Under the pieces are notes generated by a model. That model saw only the letters and a list, made by a program, of their open reading frames with translations, was not told where the DNA came from and made no database searches. Below are positions 1-7,925 of a stretch of 64,000 nucleotides of DNA, piece by piece (position 1 is the first letter of the stretch; every line of letters begins with the position of its first letter). The DNA lies in the NCBI RefSeq assembly GCF_011683955.1, contig NZ_JAAQPI010000019.1, positions 41,152 to 105,151 of the forward strand. Direction: 5' to 3'. The DNA comes from Pseudomaricurvus alkylphenolicus. GTDB lineage: Bacteria; Pseudomonadota; Gammaproteobacteria; Pseudomonadales; Cellvibrionaceae. The position numbers were made by a program, and so were the translations under genes.

Positions 1-447
1 TTTGTGCACAAAGAGGGATTGAGGCTCAGCCACCTGAAACCCCATGGTGCTCTCTATGGTATGGCGGCCAAATATGAACATGTAGCACATGCCGTGGCGG
101 ATGCTGCCAAGGTGTATAAGCTGCCCATTTTCGGAATGGCGGGTACCTTGCAGGAACGTATCTATCGTGGCGAGGGCGTTGAGTTTGTCCCCGAGTTTTT
201 CGCGGATCTGGATTATGGCGACGACGGCCAGCTGATTATCACCCGTGAACACAAAGCGCCACCACTTCAGACTGTAGCGGACAAAGTAAAGCGCGCACTG
301 ACGGTTGGAGAGGTGGTTACCGTTGGAGGCAAGACGTTGCCTGTAAGGGCTCAAACCCTGTGCGTCCATTCCGACACGCCCAATGCCGTCGCGCTGGTAC
401 AGACGGTGGCCAATTGTGTTAACTCCGTTGTTGCCATTGAGGTTTAA
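1..447 (+). CDS. pxpA: 5-oxoprolinase subunit A (LamB/YcsF family), 3' part only
   Basis: This is the C-terminal part of a LamB/YcsF-family protein; the reading frame is already open at base 1, so the start lies upstream. The visible part carries the family motif HLKPHGALY and ends with VALVQTVANCVNSVVAIEV. In the characterised PxpABC enzyme, PxpA acts with PxpB and PxpC in ATP-dependent opening of 5-oxoproline to glutamate. Here it heads a co-directional operon and is followed after one base by a biotin carboxylase, so a biotin-dependent variant of the reaction is possible. Family assignment is firm; the substrate is inferred. Confidence 0.9.
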   Translation, partial: FVHKEGLRLSHLKPHGALYGMAAKYEHVAHAVADAAKVYKLPIFGMAGTLQERIYRGEGVEFVPEFFADLDYGDDGQLIITREHKAPPLQTVADKVKRALTVGEVVTVGGKTLPVRAQTLCVHSDTPNAVALVQTVANCVNSVVAIEV

Positions 448-448
448 T

Positions 449-1849
449 ATGATCGACGTATCCAAACACAAAGTCCTGATTGCCAACCGAGGCGAAATCG
501 CCTGCCGGGTCATTCGTTCCTGCCGCTCACTGGGGATTGCCACCGTTGCGGTGTACTCCGATGCGGATCAGGAGAGTATGCACGTACAGTTGGCCGACGA
601 AGCCATTCATATCGGTGCTGCCAAGGCCGCCGAAAGCTACTTGGATGTCCAAAAGGTGCTACAGGCAATCACGGTCAGTGGTGCCACGGCAGTGCACCCC
701 GGCTATGGCTTCCTGTCAGAAAATACCGACTTTGCCCGGCAGATTATGGCTGCCGGGGTACGCTGGATCGGTCCCGCACCGGACACCATCAGCGAGATGG
801 GCGACAAAGACCGGGCTCGGCAACTGGCGCAATCGGCGGGTGTACCAGTGTTGCCCGGCAGTCAACGTTTCGCCACGGGAGAACTCGACGGCATTGAGGA
901 GGCGGGCAGTGAAGTAGGCTATCCTTTGTTGGTGAAGGCCTCGGCCGGTGGTGGCGGCATTGGCATGCGACTGGTGGAGTCGGCGCCGCAACTGTTGGAT
1001 ATTGCCGCCTCTACCCAGTCTATGGCGGAGCGTTCTTTTGGCGACGGTACCGTCTTTCTGGAGCGCTATGTCAAAAATGCCCGCCACATCGAGGTGCAGG
1101 TATTTGGTGACGGCAAAGGCGAAGCGATTCATCTCTACGAACGGGAATGCTCCATTCAGCGGCGATTCCAAAAAGTGGTGGAGGAGTCTCCGGCGCCTGG
1201 TTTAAACGAAACGCTGCGCCGGCAAATTGCGGAGTGTGCGGTTAATTTGGCCCGCTCTCAAAACTACGCTGGTGCCGGTACGGTGGAGTTTGTGTTCGAC
1301 GATGATAGCAATGAGTATTTCTTTCTGGAAATGAATACCCGAGTGCAAGTGGAGCATCCCGTGACGGAGATGGTTACCCATACTGATATTGTTGCGATGC
1401 AGATTTGCCTGGCGCTGGAGGATGACAGTCTGACGTTGGATCAATCGCAGATCGCCCATCGGGGGGCAGCCATCGAATGCCGGATTTACGCCGAAGACCC
1501 CGACAAGATGTTTCTGCCATCGCCCGGATTGCTGGAGGTGCTGACTTTTCCGCAAGAGGGTGAGGATGTGCGTGTTGATACCGGTGTCAGGCAGGGGGAT
1601 CGGGTAACACCCTACTATGATCCCATGATCGCCAAAATCATCGTCAGGGCGCCGGATCGTTCACGGGCGATTGACGCTATGGCCAATGCACTGAAAGAAA
1701 CCCGGATAGAAGGCCCCCGTTGCAATGAGCGCTTTTTGTTAAACGTAATGAATCACCCACAGTATCGGGAAGGCAAAGTCACCACACGTTTTATCGATGA
1801 CAATCTGCAGGCCTTGACCCGCAATGCCATTGAGGAGCCAGTCGTATGA
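449..1849 (+). CDS. Biotin carboxylase subunit (AccC-like)
   Basis: A 466-residue biotin carboxylase of normal family length, which would carboxylate biotin on a carrier protein using ATP and bicarbonate. Visible hallmarks are the N-terminal KVLIANRGEIACRVIRS, the glycine-rich ATP-grasp loop KASAGGGGIGMR, ERECSIQRRFQKVVEESPAP, and the catalytic-region motif EMNTRVQVEHPVTE. The ATG at 449 is chosen because it gives the standard N-terminus one base after the pxpA stop; an upstream in-frame start at 383 would lie inside pxpA. Its stop overlaps the next start (ATGA). The neighbours are carboxyltransferase-like subunits and a tiny carrier, not accB, so it probably serves a dedicated carboxylase rather than fatty-acid synthesis. 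Confidence 0.93.
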   Translation: MIDVSKHKVLIANRGEIACRVIRSCRSLGIATVAVYSDADQESMHVQLADEAIHIGAAKAAESYLDVQKVLQAITVSGATAVHPGYGFLSENTDFARQIMAAGVRWIGPAPDTISEMGDKDRARQLAQSAGVPVLPGSQRFATGELDGIEEAGSEVGYPLLVKASAGGGGIGMRLVESAPQLLDIAASTQSMAERSFGDGTVFLERYVKNARHIEVQVFGDGKGEAIHLYERECSIQRRFQKVVEESPAPGLNETLRRQIAECAVNLARSQNYAGAGTVEFVFDDDSNEYFFLEMNTRVQVEHPVTEMVTHTDIVAMQICLALEDDSLTLDQSQIAHRGAAIECRIYAEDPDKMFLPSPGLLEVLTFPQEGEDVRVDTGVRQGDRVTPYYDPMIAKIIVRAPDRSRAIDAMANALKETRIEGPRCNERFLLNVMNHPQYREGKVTTRFIDDNLQALTRNAIEEPVV

Positions 1850-2718
1850 TTTTTGAAGAACCCCGCTTCAGTCCCGGCGGCGACCGCTACTTGCTGATCG
1901 AATTCGGTGATGAGATGAATCTGGAGCTGAACTTTCTCGGCCAGGCTCTGGCGGCTGCTATAGAAGAGCAGCAACCGGCGGGTATCATCGAAACCGCGCC
2001 CTGTTTTGCATCCACGCTGGTTCACTACGAACCCGAGATTCTGGGGTACGCCGATGCCGTTGCCTTACTCAGTGAATTGCTGGCGTCGTTGGGACCCAGC
2101 GCAGATATAGAACTCAATAGCCGCCTGTTTTATATCCCGGCGGTATACCTCGACCCCTGGACCCGCGAATGTGTACAGGACTATACCGCCAAGATCAACG
2201 CCGACAAACAGCCGGACCCCGACTATGTGGCGGAGCTAAACGGCCTGAACGACGCCGCGCATCTTGCCCGTGTGCACTCGGGCACTGAGTATTGGGTGGC
2301 TTCACTCGGTTTTTGGCCCGGGTTGCCGTTTATGATGCCGCTCGATCCGCGCTGCAAGTTAACTGCCCCCAAATATAACCCTCCCCGAACCTGGACTCCC
2401 AAAGGCGCTATTGGCATGGGTGGTGCGTCTACGGCTATTTACCCCGAACAACTGCCGGGCGGCTACCAGATCTTTGCGCGTACACCGGTCCCCATTTGGG
2501 ATGCGGATAAACGCTTCCCCGTGTTCGAAAACAGCATCTGTCTGTTCCAACCGGGCGACAGGGTCAAATTTGTTCCCTGTAGCGTGGATGAATTTGAACA
2601 CTATGAAGCCCAGGTAGCGGCTGGTACCTACGTATACAATTTGGTGGAGTACCAGAAATTCTCAGTCAAACATTATCAGGCCTGGGTACAGAGCCTCGAC
2701 TTCGATCAAACTTTTTAG
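1846..2718 (+). CDS. pxpB: PxpB/KipI-type carboxyltransferase subunit
   Basis: A 290-residue member of the allophanate hydrolase subunit 1/KipI/PxpB family. The conserved C-terminal half is clear: YWVASLGFWPGLPFMM, then GAIGMGGASTAIYPEQLPGG and ARTPVPIWD. This family is homologous to one half of the carboxyltransferase domain of urea carboxylase and pairs with the KipA/PxpC family. It is translationally coupled to the biotin carboxylase through ATGA, and nine bases separate it from pxpC. The N-terminal region (LIEFGDEMNLELNFLGQAL) is longer than in short KipI proteins. Family confident; the exact substrate (5-oxoproline, urea-like or other) is not shown. Confidence 0.88.
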   Translation: MIFEEPRFSPGGDRYLLIEFGDEMNLELNFLGQALAAAIEEQQPAGIIETAPCFASTLVHYEPEILGYADAVALLSELLASLGPSADIELNSRLFYIPAVYLDPWTRECVQDYTAKINADKQPDPDYVAELNGLNDAAHLARVHSGTEYWVASLGFWPGLPFMMPLDPRCKLTAPKYNPPRTWTPKGAIGMGGASTAIYPEQLPGGYQIFARTPVPIWDADKRFPVFENSICLFQPGDRVKFVPCSVDEFEHYEAQVAAGTYVYNLVEYQKFSVKHYQAWVQSLDFDQTF

Positions 2719-2727
2719 GAGGCGGCC

Positions 2728-3717
2728 ATGATTCAAGTAATAAAACCCGGCCTGGAAACCACCGTACAGGATTACCCCGGTCGTATTGGGTTTCGCAACC
2801 AGGGCTTTCCGCCATCCGGTCCCATGGACAGTTGGTCTTTTCGTTTGGCTAATCTGTTGGTAGGCAACGAATCCGGCGCGGCGGCATTGGAATGCCAGTA
2901 TATGGGGCCAACGTTACAGTTTGAGCAGGATACCTTAATTGCAATTACAGGCGCTGATATGCAGGCCAAGCTTGATGGTGAGCCAGTGCCCCTGTGGCAA
3001 AGCGTATTGGTACTCGCAGGCCAGACCCTGGAGATGAAGTTTTCCTGCGAAGGCATACGTGCCTACGTGGCCCTTGCCGGAGGCATAGATTCGGTACCCT
3101 GGTTGGGTTCTCAAGCGACCTTTCACAAAGCCGGTATCGGCGGTGTGGACGGCCACGCATTAAAAGAAGGCCAAGCCCTCTCGCTCAAAACAACAGACAT
3201 TGACGCGGCCACCGCCGGCAGAACGGTAGCCGAACACGCCCGCCCGCAACTGGGTGATGGCAAACACTGGAGCATCCATGTCGTGCTGGGGCCAAATGAC
3301 GAATGGTTGGATGAGCAGGGTATCGATACCTTTCTCAGCGCCGACTGGAAACTTTCCAGCAAAAGCGACCGCACCGGTTTTCGCCTGGAAGGACCTGAAC
3401 TGAGTTTCTCAGAAAAAGCCTATAACAAGGGGCCGGAACACGGCTCGGAACCTTCTAATATCATCGACCAGGGCTATCCCGTTGGCGGCATCAACCTGGC
3501 GGGGCAAACCCCCATTATTCTGGTTAACGATGGCCCCAGTATGGGCGGCTTTATAAATCCGTTTACGGTGCCGACCTCGGAGTTCTGGAAGCTGGGTCAG
3601 GCCAAGCCCGGTGCCGTACTCAAATTTGTGGCAGTCACCGTAGACCAGGCTCAACAAATGGCCAGGGCCATATCCAATACCTGCAGCCTCGACAATATTA
3701 AAACCATGGGAGTGTGA
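2728..3717 (+). CDS. pxpC: PxpC/KipA-type biotin-dependent carboxyltransferase subunit
   Basis: A 329-residue allophanate hydrolase subunit 2/KipA/PxpC protein. It begins MIQVIKPGLETTVQDYPGR, with the family signature GFPPSGPMDSWSFRLANLLVGN, and has the conserved SEPSNIIDQGYPVGGINLAG and LVNDGPSMGGF later on. It is expected to form the active carboxyltransferase-like unit with the preceding PxpB-type subunit. A good Shine-Dalgarno (AGGAGGCGG) precedes the ATG. Three bases after its stop begins the biotin carrier gene, which supports a single biotin-dependent enzyme complex. Confidence 0.9.
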   Translation: MIQVIKPGLETTVQDYPGRIGFRNQGFPPSGPMDSWSFRLANLLVGNESGAAALECQYMGPTLQFEQDTLIAITGADMQAKLDGEPVPLWQSVLVLAGQTLEMKFSCEGIRAYVALAGGIDSVPWLGSQATFHKAGIGGVDGHALKEGQALSLKTTDIDAATAGRTVAEHARPQLGDGKHWSIHVVLGPNDEWLDEQGIDTFLSADWKLSSKSDRTGFRLEGPELSFSEKAYNKGPEHGSEPSNIIDQGYPVGGINLAGQTPIILVNDGPSMGGFINPFTVPTSEFWKLGQAKPGAVLKFVAVTVDQAQQMARAISNTCSLDNIKTMGV

Positions 3718-3720
3718 TTG

Positions 3721-3945
3721 ATGAGTACTGATGTAGAACTGCAAACCTCAGGTAATATCTGGAAGGTTATGGTACAGCCTGACCAGGCCGTTGCTGCCGG
3801 TGAGACTCTGTTTATTATGGAAGTCATGAAGATGGAAATTCCTCACGAGGCACCCTGTGCCGGTAAGGTGACGGCGGTGAATATTAACGAGGGGGATGAA
3901 GGTCTGGATGCGGGAATGGTGGCGGTGCGGTTGGAACCGTTGTAA
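3721..3945 (+). CDS. Small biotin/lipoyl carrier protein (BCCP-like)
   Basis: A 74-residue single-domain carrier. The biotinylation motif EVMKMEIP is present, and the flanking hairpin GDEGLDAGMVAVRLEPL matches biotinyl domains. It is much shorter than AccB and lacks the N-terminal dimerisation region, so it is probably the carrier for the adjacent biotin carboxylase and carboxyltransferase subunits. The ATG at 3721 is preferred to the overlapping TTG at 3718. It is the last gene of the operon and is followed by a stem-loop. Confidence 0.9.
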   Translation: MSTDVELQTSGNIWKVMVQPDQAVAAGETLFIMEVMKMEIPHEAPCAGKVTAVNINEGDEGLDAGMVAVRLEPL

Positions 3946-3968
3946 AGCTGCTGATATGTAGCGCACAG

Positions 3969-4006
3969 AAAAGGGGCGGTTTGCCTGATGGTGGCCGCTC
4001 CTTTTC
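3969..4006. terminator. Bidirectional stem-loop between convergent genes
   Basis: AAAAGGGGCGG at 3969-3979 pairs with CCGCTCCTTTT at 3995-4005 with one G-T wobble. The A-tract on one side and T-tract on the other make it read as a rho-independent terminator on both strands. It sits between the carboxylase operon (plus) and the convergent CNB-rhodanese gene (minus). Confidence 0.7.
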
Positions 4007-4022
4007 TATGCTTGGGAATACT

Positions 4023-5105
4023 CTATCCGTTAACCACTTTCATATCGTCTTGGTACATATAAGCATCAAGCCCATGCTGGCAGAGCAGATAGGTGGCCAG
4101 CTCACTGCGGCTGCCGCCATTGGCACATACAAAATACCGCGAGGAAGCATCCAGACCCGCGAGGTGTTTGCGCAAAGATCCCACAGGTAAATTCACGCTG
4201 TCTTTCATATGGCCGCGCCTGAACTCCGCCGGCAGCCGAACATCGATCCAAAGCGAATGCCGGTCATTTCGCATTGCGCTGATTTCTCTGTCGCCGATGG
4301 TCTTCACCAGAGACTGCCGGAATACCTCATTAAAACTGCATCTGTCCAAACACCCAAGCACGCCATCGTCCAACATCCTAACGTCGAAGCTACCAGGTGT
4401 GCCCGCTATCAGGGATTCGTCGCCAAAGTAGTTCCCGGGGCGCAGTTCAATAGGTTGCTCCAACGGGCCTGCGGGGCTGTTACTCATCTCAACGCGGCCG
4501 CTTTTAATCAGGAAAAACGAATCGCTTGGTGTATTTTCTTTAGCGACAATTTCTCCGGCGCAATATGTCTGGTCCTTCATCATCCGAAAGACTTTTTGCA
4601 GCGCGGTCGGTGGCAGTTTGGCAACAAGAGGGGTATTGAGGAACACTTCGCTCCAATCTTGCTCGTGGTGGTGTTCGACAGCAGCCCCTGCGAACGCCTG
4701 GTTGGCATTGATGGCGCGGGGAGGGAGTGAGGCTGTGTCCAGGGAGGATTTCAATAACTCATCCACATAGCTCTTGCTGAGGACTAACAACCGGCAATTC
4801 GTTTTGGCTCGAATACTGCCACCTTTCTCCTCTATTAATTCCTCCAGAGGATTGCGGCACCAATCCTCGCTGGTTGAGTGGTACAGATGAGTGCGCTCCA
4901 TCATGCTGACTCGATACTCAATCTCACCTTCCAGCAGGTAGTGATAGAGTTGCGTCGGACCTTGCAGCTTTCTGATCAGCGTCTCGTTGGTGTTGAAATC
5001 AAGCGTCATCGCTTTTTCAGCCAGTTGCTCCCGGCCTGCTTCGGAAAGAGAGGCCAACGGCTTGAGTTGGCGAAAAGCGGTGATCAAGGCGTCTCGACAG
5101 ATCAT
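4023..5105 (-). CDS. Cyclic-nucleotide-binding domain protein with C-terminal rhodanese domain
   Basis: About 360 residues. Two cyclic-nucleotide-binding-like beta-roll regions are followed by a rhodanese-like domain. The second beta-roll is the clearer one (GEIVAKENTPSDSFFLIKSG, then ELRPGNYFGDESLIAGTPGS). The rhodanese domain runs from WIDVRLPAEFRRGHMKDSVN to the loop CANGGSRSE, whose Cys is at the catalytic position. The first region looks degenerate. There is no obvious DNA-binding helix. The ATG at 5105 gives a start just before the first domain and avoids overlapping the PilZ gene; in-frame starts at 5213 or 5234 would overlap it by 53-74 bases. It is the third gene of the riboswitch-led operon. 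Confidence 0.82.
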   Translation of the reverse strand: MICRDALITAFRQLKPLASLSEAGREQLAEKAMTLDFNTNETLIRKLQGPTQLYHYLLEGEIEYRVSMMERTHLYHSTSEDWCRNPLEELIEEKGGSIRAKTNCRLLVLSKSYVDELLKSSLDTASLPPRAINANQAFAGAAVEHHHEQDWSEVFLNTPLVAKLPPTALQKVFRMMKDQTYCAGEIVAKENTPSDSFFLIKSGRVEMSNSPAGPLEQPIELRPGNYFGDESLIAGTPGSFDVRMLDDGVLGCLDRCSFNEVFRQSLVKTIGDREISAMRNDRHSLWIDVRLPAEFRRGHMKDSVNLPVGSLRKHLAGLDASSRYFVCANGGSRSELATYLLCQHGLDAYMYQDDMKVVNG

Positions 5106-5160
5106 GGGCTCGATACCTACAAAGTTTGGCGGCTCCGTTGCACGAGATTTTTTAAAACGA

Positions 5161-5595
5161 TTAAGCACTGGATGCCATTTCTCTTTGAACCAGGTATTCT
5201 GCAAGCGCTGCATCGCCCTCAAGGAACTGCACAAACTGAGCCCCTAGCCCATAAGCATCCACCCCAAGTCGGCGTACATACACAGAACTACAGCTGATCT
5301 TTATCTCTTCGCAGTGAAGGTTATCGTCTGGAAGAATAAAATAGACAGTAAATTCCACGGGCAGGTGCCGGTCAGGTCGACGAAATTTGGGCAGCAATGT
5401 CTCGATAAAATGCCGGTCGCCGCTGAGCCCAATGCCTGAGCGCGACACATCGGTGACCAGTGCTGTTAATACCTCGCCCTCTTCAGTGGCCACCTCTGCT
5501 TTACAGTGAAGCGACACTCGTACGTGCCGCCTGAGGTCATCTAGCGTAATGACTTCATTCAGGGCTGTTGTCTTCAGTTGCGGATTACACATCAT
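5161..5595 (-). CDS. PilZ domain protein
   Basis: A 144-residue protein with a PilZ-like fold, a c-di-GMP receptor family. The N-terminal DLRRHVRVSL fits the RxxxR c-di-GMP contact, and VTDVSRSGIGLSG matches the D/NxSxxG motif. The closing YGLGAQFVQFLEGDAALAEYL is typical of PilZ C-termini. It lies downstream of a c-di-GMP-I riboswitch in the same transcription direction, so the messenger may act at RNA and protein levels on one operon. Two adjacent ATG codons (5595, 5592) are possible starts. Confidence 0.88.
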   Translation of the reverse strand: MMCNPQLKTTALNEVITLDDLRRHVRVSLHCKAEVATEEGEVLTALVTDVSRSGIGLSGDRHFIETLLPKFRRPDRHLPVEFTVYFILPDDNLHCEEIKISCSSVYVRRLGVDAYGLGAQFVQFLEGDAALAEYLVQREMASSA

Positions 5596-5638
5596 TATCT
5601 CGCCCGGCCTCCTCTATCGATTCTTTCTATCGCGCTGT

Positions 5639-6136
5639 TCAATGTCTTCGGCCCGAATCATAGGATGATGGCCCAAAGGAATCGATAATGTCTCCAAAGC
5701 TGAATCCGGACAGTAATGGCTTCTGTTTCGAATCGTAGGCGTTAAAGTATTTAATGGCGTAATCGCTCGGATCGATATAACAATACACGTAAGCATCTTC
5801 AAAGTTCTGCAAAGTGCCGACATCAGCCTTGAGAACCACAAGATAGGTTTGCCGGTCTGCCTCAAAACGAGTGGAATGCCAGTCGGGCAGAATCCTGACC
5901 AGCGACGCCCCCAGCTGATCCGTCGCCTCCTCACGACACACATTGGTGGCATCGTAGGTATCAAACGGGATCTGGTTGTAGTCCCGTCCATTATTGGCTT
6001 GGCCGTTAATCTCGGCCGCTTCGGCGCGGCTGTTGACAACATAAACGGTCAACAAGCAGCTGGTGATGATCGCGACCACACCCATAGCGCTGTAGATAAG
6101 CGGCGGGCACTTGGACTGATTCAGTAAAGACGCCAT
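5639..6136 (-). CDS. Hypothetical membrane-anchored protein, first gene of riboswitch operon
   Basis: A 165-residue protein I do not recognise. One hydrophobic segment at about residues 14-35 (YSAMGVVAIITSCLLTVYVV) would anchor it, leaving a soluble, acidic and aromatic C-terminal domain with two cysteines (NVCREEATDQ and YVYCYIDPSDY). It is the first gene after the c-di-GMP riboswitch, with about 120 bases of leader between aptamer and ATG, and it precedes the PilZ gene by 43 bases. An overlapping 142-codon frame at 5614-6042 lacks any recognisable protein character and is treated as a shadow. Confidence 0.65.
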   Translation of the reverse strand: MASLLNQSKCPPLIYSAMGVVAIITSCLLTVYVVNSRAEAAEINGQANNGRDYNQIPFDTYDATNVCREEATDQLGASLVRILPDWHSTRFEADRQTYLVVLKADVGTLQNFEDAYVYCYIDPSDYAIKYFNAYDSKQKPLLSGFSFGDIIDSFGPSSYDSGRRH

Positions 6137-6257
6137 GTTTAAGCCCTATCTGCTATCACCTAACCGCCGGACGTACGGGCAGAAGATGAATAAAAACACC
6201 GTTGAGCTTAAGGAAGAATGGTGAGGTCGGGATGACCTCTCATCTGGCTTAGCACAA

Positions 6258-6345
6258 CTCCTTTCGGTAACCGTTCGACCCTCCACTCGGGGTAGGGCAC
6301 TGGCTTTGCGTCCCCGTGTTACCACGGGTTTGCCCGTTCGAGGAG
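6258..6345 (-). promoter_or_regulatory. c-di-GMP-I (GEMM) riboswitch aptamer
   Basis: Read on the minus strand, CTCCT (6345-6341) pairs with AGGAG (6262-6258) to close the element. Inside lie the GEMM-I landmarks in order: GGGCAAACC, a CCCGTG-GTAA-CACGGG hairpin with a GNRA loop, GGGACGCAAAGCC, a second stem with CCCT/AGGG pairing, and GGTTACCG. These match the conserved sequence of class I c-di-GMP riboswitches. A small hairpin (GAGGTC-ATCCC-GACCTC) follows about 25 bases downstream; I could not assign a convincing terminator or sequestered start site, so the direction of control is unknown. The controlled operon encodes a PilZ protein. Confidence 0.88.
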
Positions 6346-6374
6346 CAGGAGGGGCTACCTTCAGTCTCATTCAG

Positions 6375-6392
6375 TAACTACTGCAGTAGTTA
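6375..6392. promoter_or_regulatory. 18-bp perfect palindrome upstream of riboswitch
   Basis: TAACTACTGCAGTAGTTA is a perfect 18-bp palindrome 30 bases upstream of the aptamer's 5' end, where the promoter of the riboswitch operon should be. It could be an operator for a dimeric regulator. No regulator is identified. Confidence 0.45.
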
Positions 6393-6839
6393 TTAGAAAC
6401 CGTGATGCTGTGCCGCCAGCTCCATCAGCAATGACTTGCTGAATCGAACTGTGAACCGCCTATGGCCAAACAGGCCGGACAGTCCACTGATGAAGCGATT
6501 ATCATCATTTCACAGCCTGTTTGTCAACTCTGTCACATTCTGGACGGCCCATGCGTCCGGCGTCACATGCCAGATTCGACCAGATGAATATTCTGATTGA
6601 GAGGCAAATGCAGCGAAAATCTTCGAATTTGATTGGAAATTGGCGCTTGTCTTCCTAACTTGCTGGCTATGATTCTGACTCCGCCAACCGGAGCACAGAG
6701 TAAAAACCCTAATAACTATCTACCGAGTAGCAGCAAAAACTGTACTGCAGAACCCTTTATTGGCGCGAATACACAGGCGGTTAGTGCAATGGGGTCTACA
6801 CTGGTGCGGCGACAAGCATAAGTAACAGGAGAGAGTCCC
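6393..6839. other. Intergenic region without recognised gene
   Basis: About 450 bases between the divergent riboswitch operon and the GST-like gene. It should hold the promoters for both. A 62-codon open frame at 6633-6821 shows no protein character and is not called. A weak Shine-Dalgarno (ACAGGAGAGAG) lies just before the ATG at 6840. Confidence 0.5.
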
Positions 6840-7871
6840 ATGCCCATCCCCAATCCCCTGCGCCTGATCGGCGCAGTTGGTTCACCCTACACCCGCAAGA
6901 TGCTGGCGCTGTTGCGCTATCGCAGAATTCCCCACTCTATGATCTGGGGTGACCCCAATGCGGTATTGGATAAGCTCGGAATTGCCAAACCCAAGATTCC
7001 TTTTTTGCCGACCTTTATTTTCGACAATGAGGATGACGGGCGGGAGGCGGTTTGCGACTCCACGCCCATTATCAAGAGGCTGGAACAGGCGCAACCCCAA
7101 CGCGCGGTAATCCCTGAAGACCCGGCCCTGGCCTTTATCAATTTCCTGCTGGAGGACTATGGCGATGAGTGGTGCACTAAGTTCATGTTTCACTACCGCT
7201 GGCATTTTGAGGCGGATGCGGACAACGCCGGTACGCTGTTGCCGCTGGCTCACGATGTCACTCTGGCCGAGGATCAACTGCAGCAAGCCAAGGCATTTTT
7301 TAGTGAGCGCCAAATCGGTCGCTTGGGATTCGTGGGTTCCAATGAAGTGACGGCGCCGATAATCGATGCCAGTTATAGGCGTTTGCTCCAATTGCTGGAG
7401 GCCCATTTTAAGCAGCTGCCTTTTCTGCTGGGGAATAAACCCGGCTCCGGAGATTTTGCCATTTATGGGCAGTTGACCCAGCTGGTCGGGTTCGACCCGA
7501 CACCACGGGCGATTGCTCATGAGTTGTCTCCGCGCACTGTAACCTGGGTAGGTTTGATGGAAGATCTCAGTGGTCTGGAAGAAAGCGACTGGCTGGTTCT
7601 GGAATCTCTGCCGGATACGCTAAAGGATATTCTTGCCGAGATAGGCCGTACCTATGTGCCAGCGTTGTTGGCCAATGCCAAGGCGCTGCAAGCCGGCGAA
7701 AAACAATGGCAGACGCAGATTGATGGCGCCACCTGGACTCAGCAGAGTTTTCCGTATCAGGGCAAGTGCCTGGGTTGGATTCGAGAGGAATATCAGCAGC
7801 TCTCAGAGCAAGACAAAGAGCGGGTCAATTCCCTGTTGGCAGGTACGGGTTGCGAGGCATTGTTGGGTTAG
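6840..7871 (+). CDS. Glutathione S-transferase-like protein
   Basis: A 343-residue GST-fold protein. The N-terminal thioredoxin-like domain starts LRLIGAVGSPYTRKMLALL with a Ser-Pro-Tyr motif in place of a redox Cys, followed by PFLPTFIF with the cis-proline and the glutathione-contact stretch VCDSTPIIKRLE. The helical C-terminal domain includes FLLGNKPGSGDFAIYGQL, the usual N-capping/Asp motif of GSTs. It is longer than typical 200-230 residue GSTs because of inserts and a C-terminal extension. The next gene downstream is another thioredoxin-fold protein, suggesting a shared detoxification or isomerisation job. Substrate unknown. Confidence 0.8.
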   Translation: MPIPNPLRLIGAVGSPYTRKMLALLRYRRIPHSMIWGDPNAVLDKLGIAKPKIPFLPTFIFDNEDDGREAVCDSTPIIKRLEQAQPQRAVIPEDPALAFINFLLEDYGDEWCTKFMFHYRWHFEADADNAGTLLPLAHDVTLAEDQLQQAKAFFSERQIGRLGFVGSNEVTAPIIDASYRRLLQLLEAHFKQLPFLLGNKPGSGDFAIYGQLTQLVGFDPTPRAIAHELSPRTVTWVGLMEDLSGLEESDWLVLESLPDTLKDILAEIGRTYVPALLANAKALQAGEKQWQTQIDGATWTQQSFPYQGKCLGWIREEYQQLSEQDKERVNSLLAGTGCEALLG

Positions 7872-7925
7872 CGTTGAGCTTAAGGTAACCTTGGGTCACT
7901 TGATAAGAGCAATAGAGCGCAGCAG

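Noticed and set aside
6146..6370. 74-codon minus-strand frame across the riboswitch
   Set aside because: It overlaps the c-di-GMP aptamer, whose conserved RNA motifs explain the sequence better.
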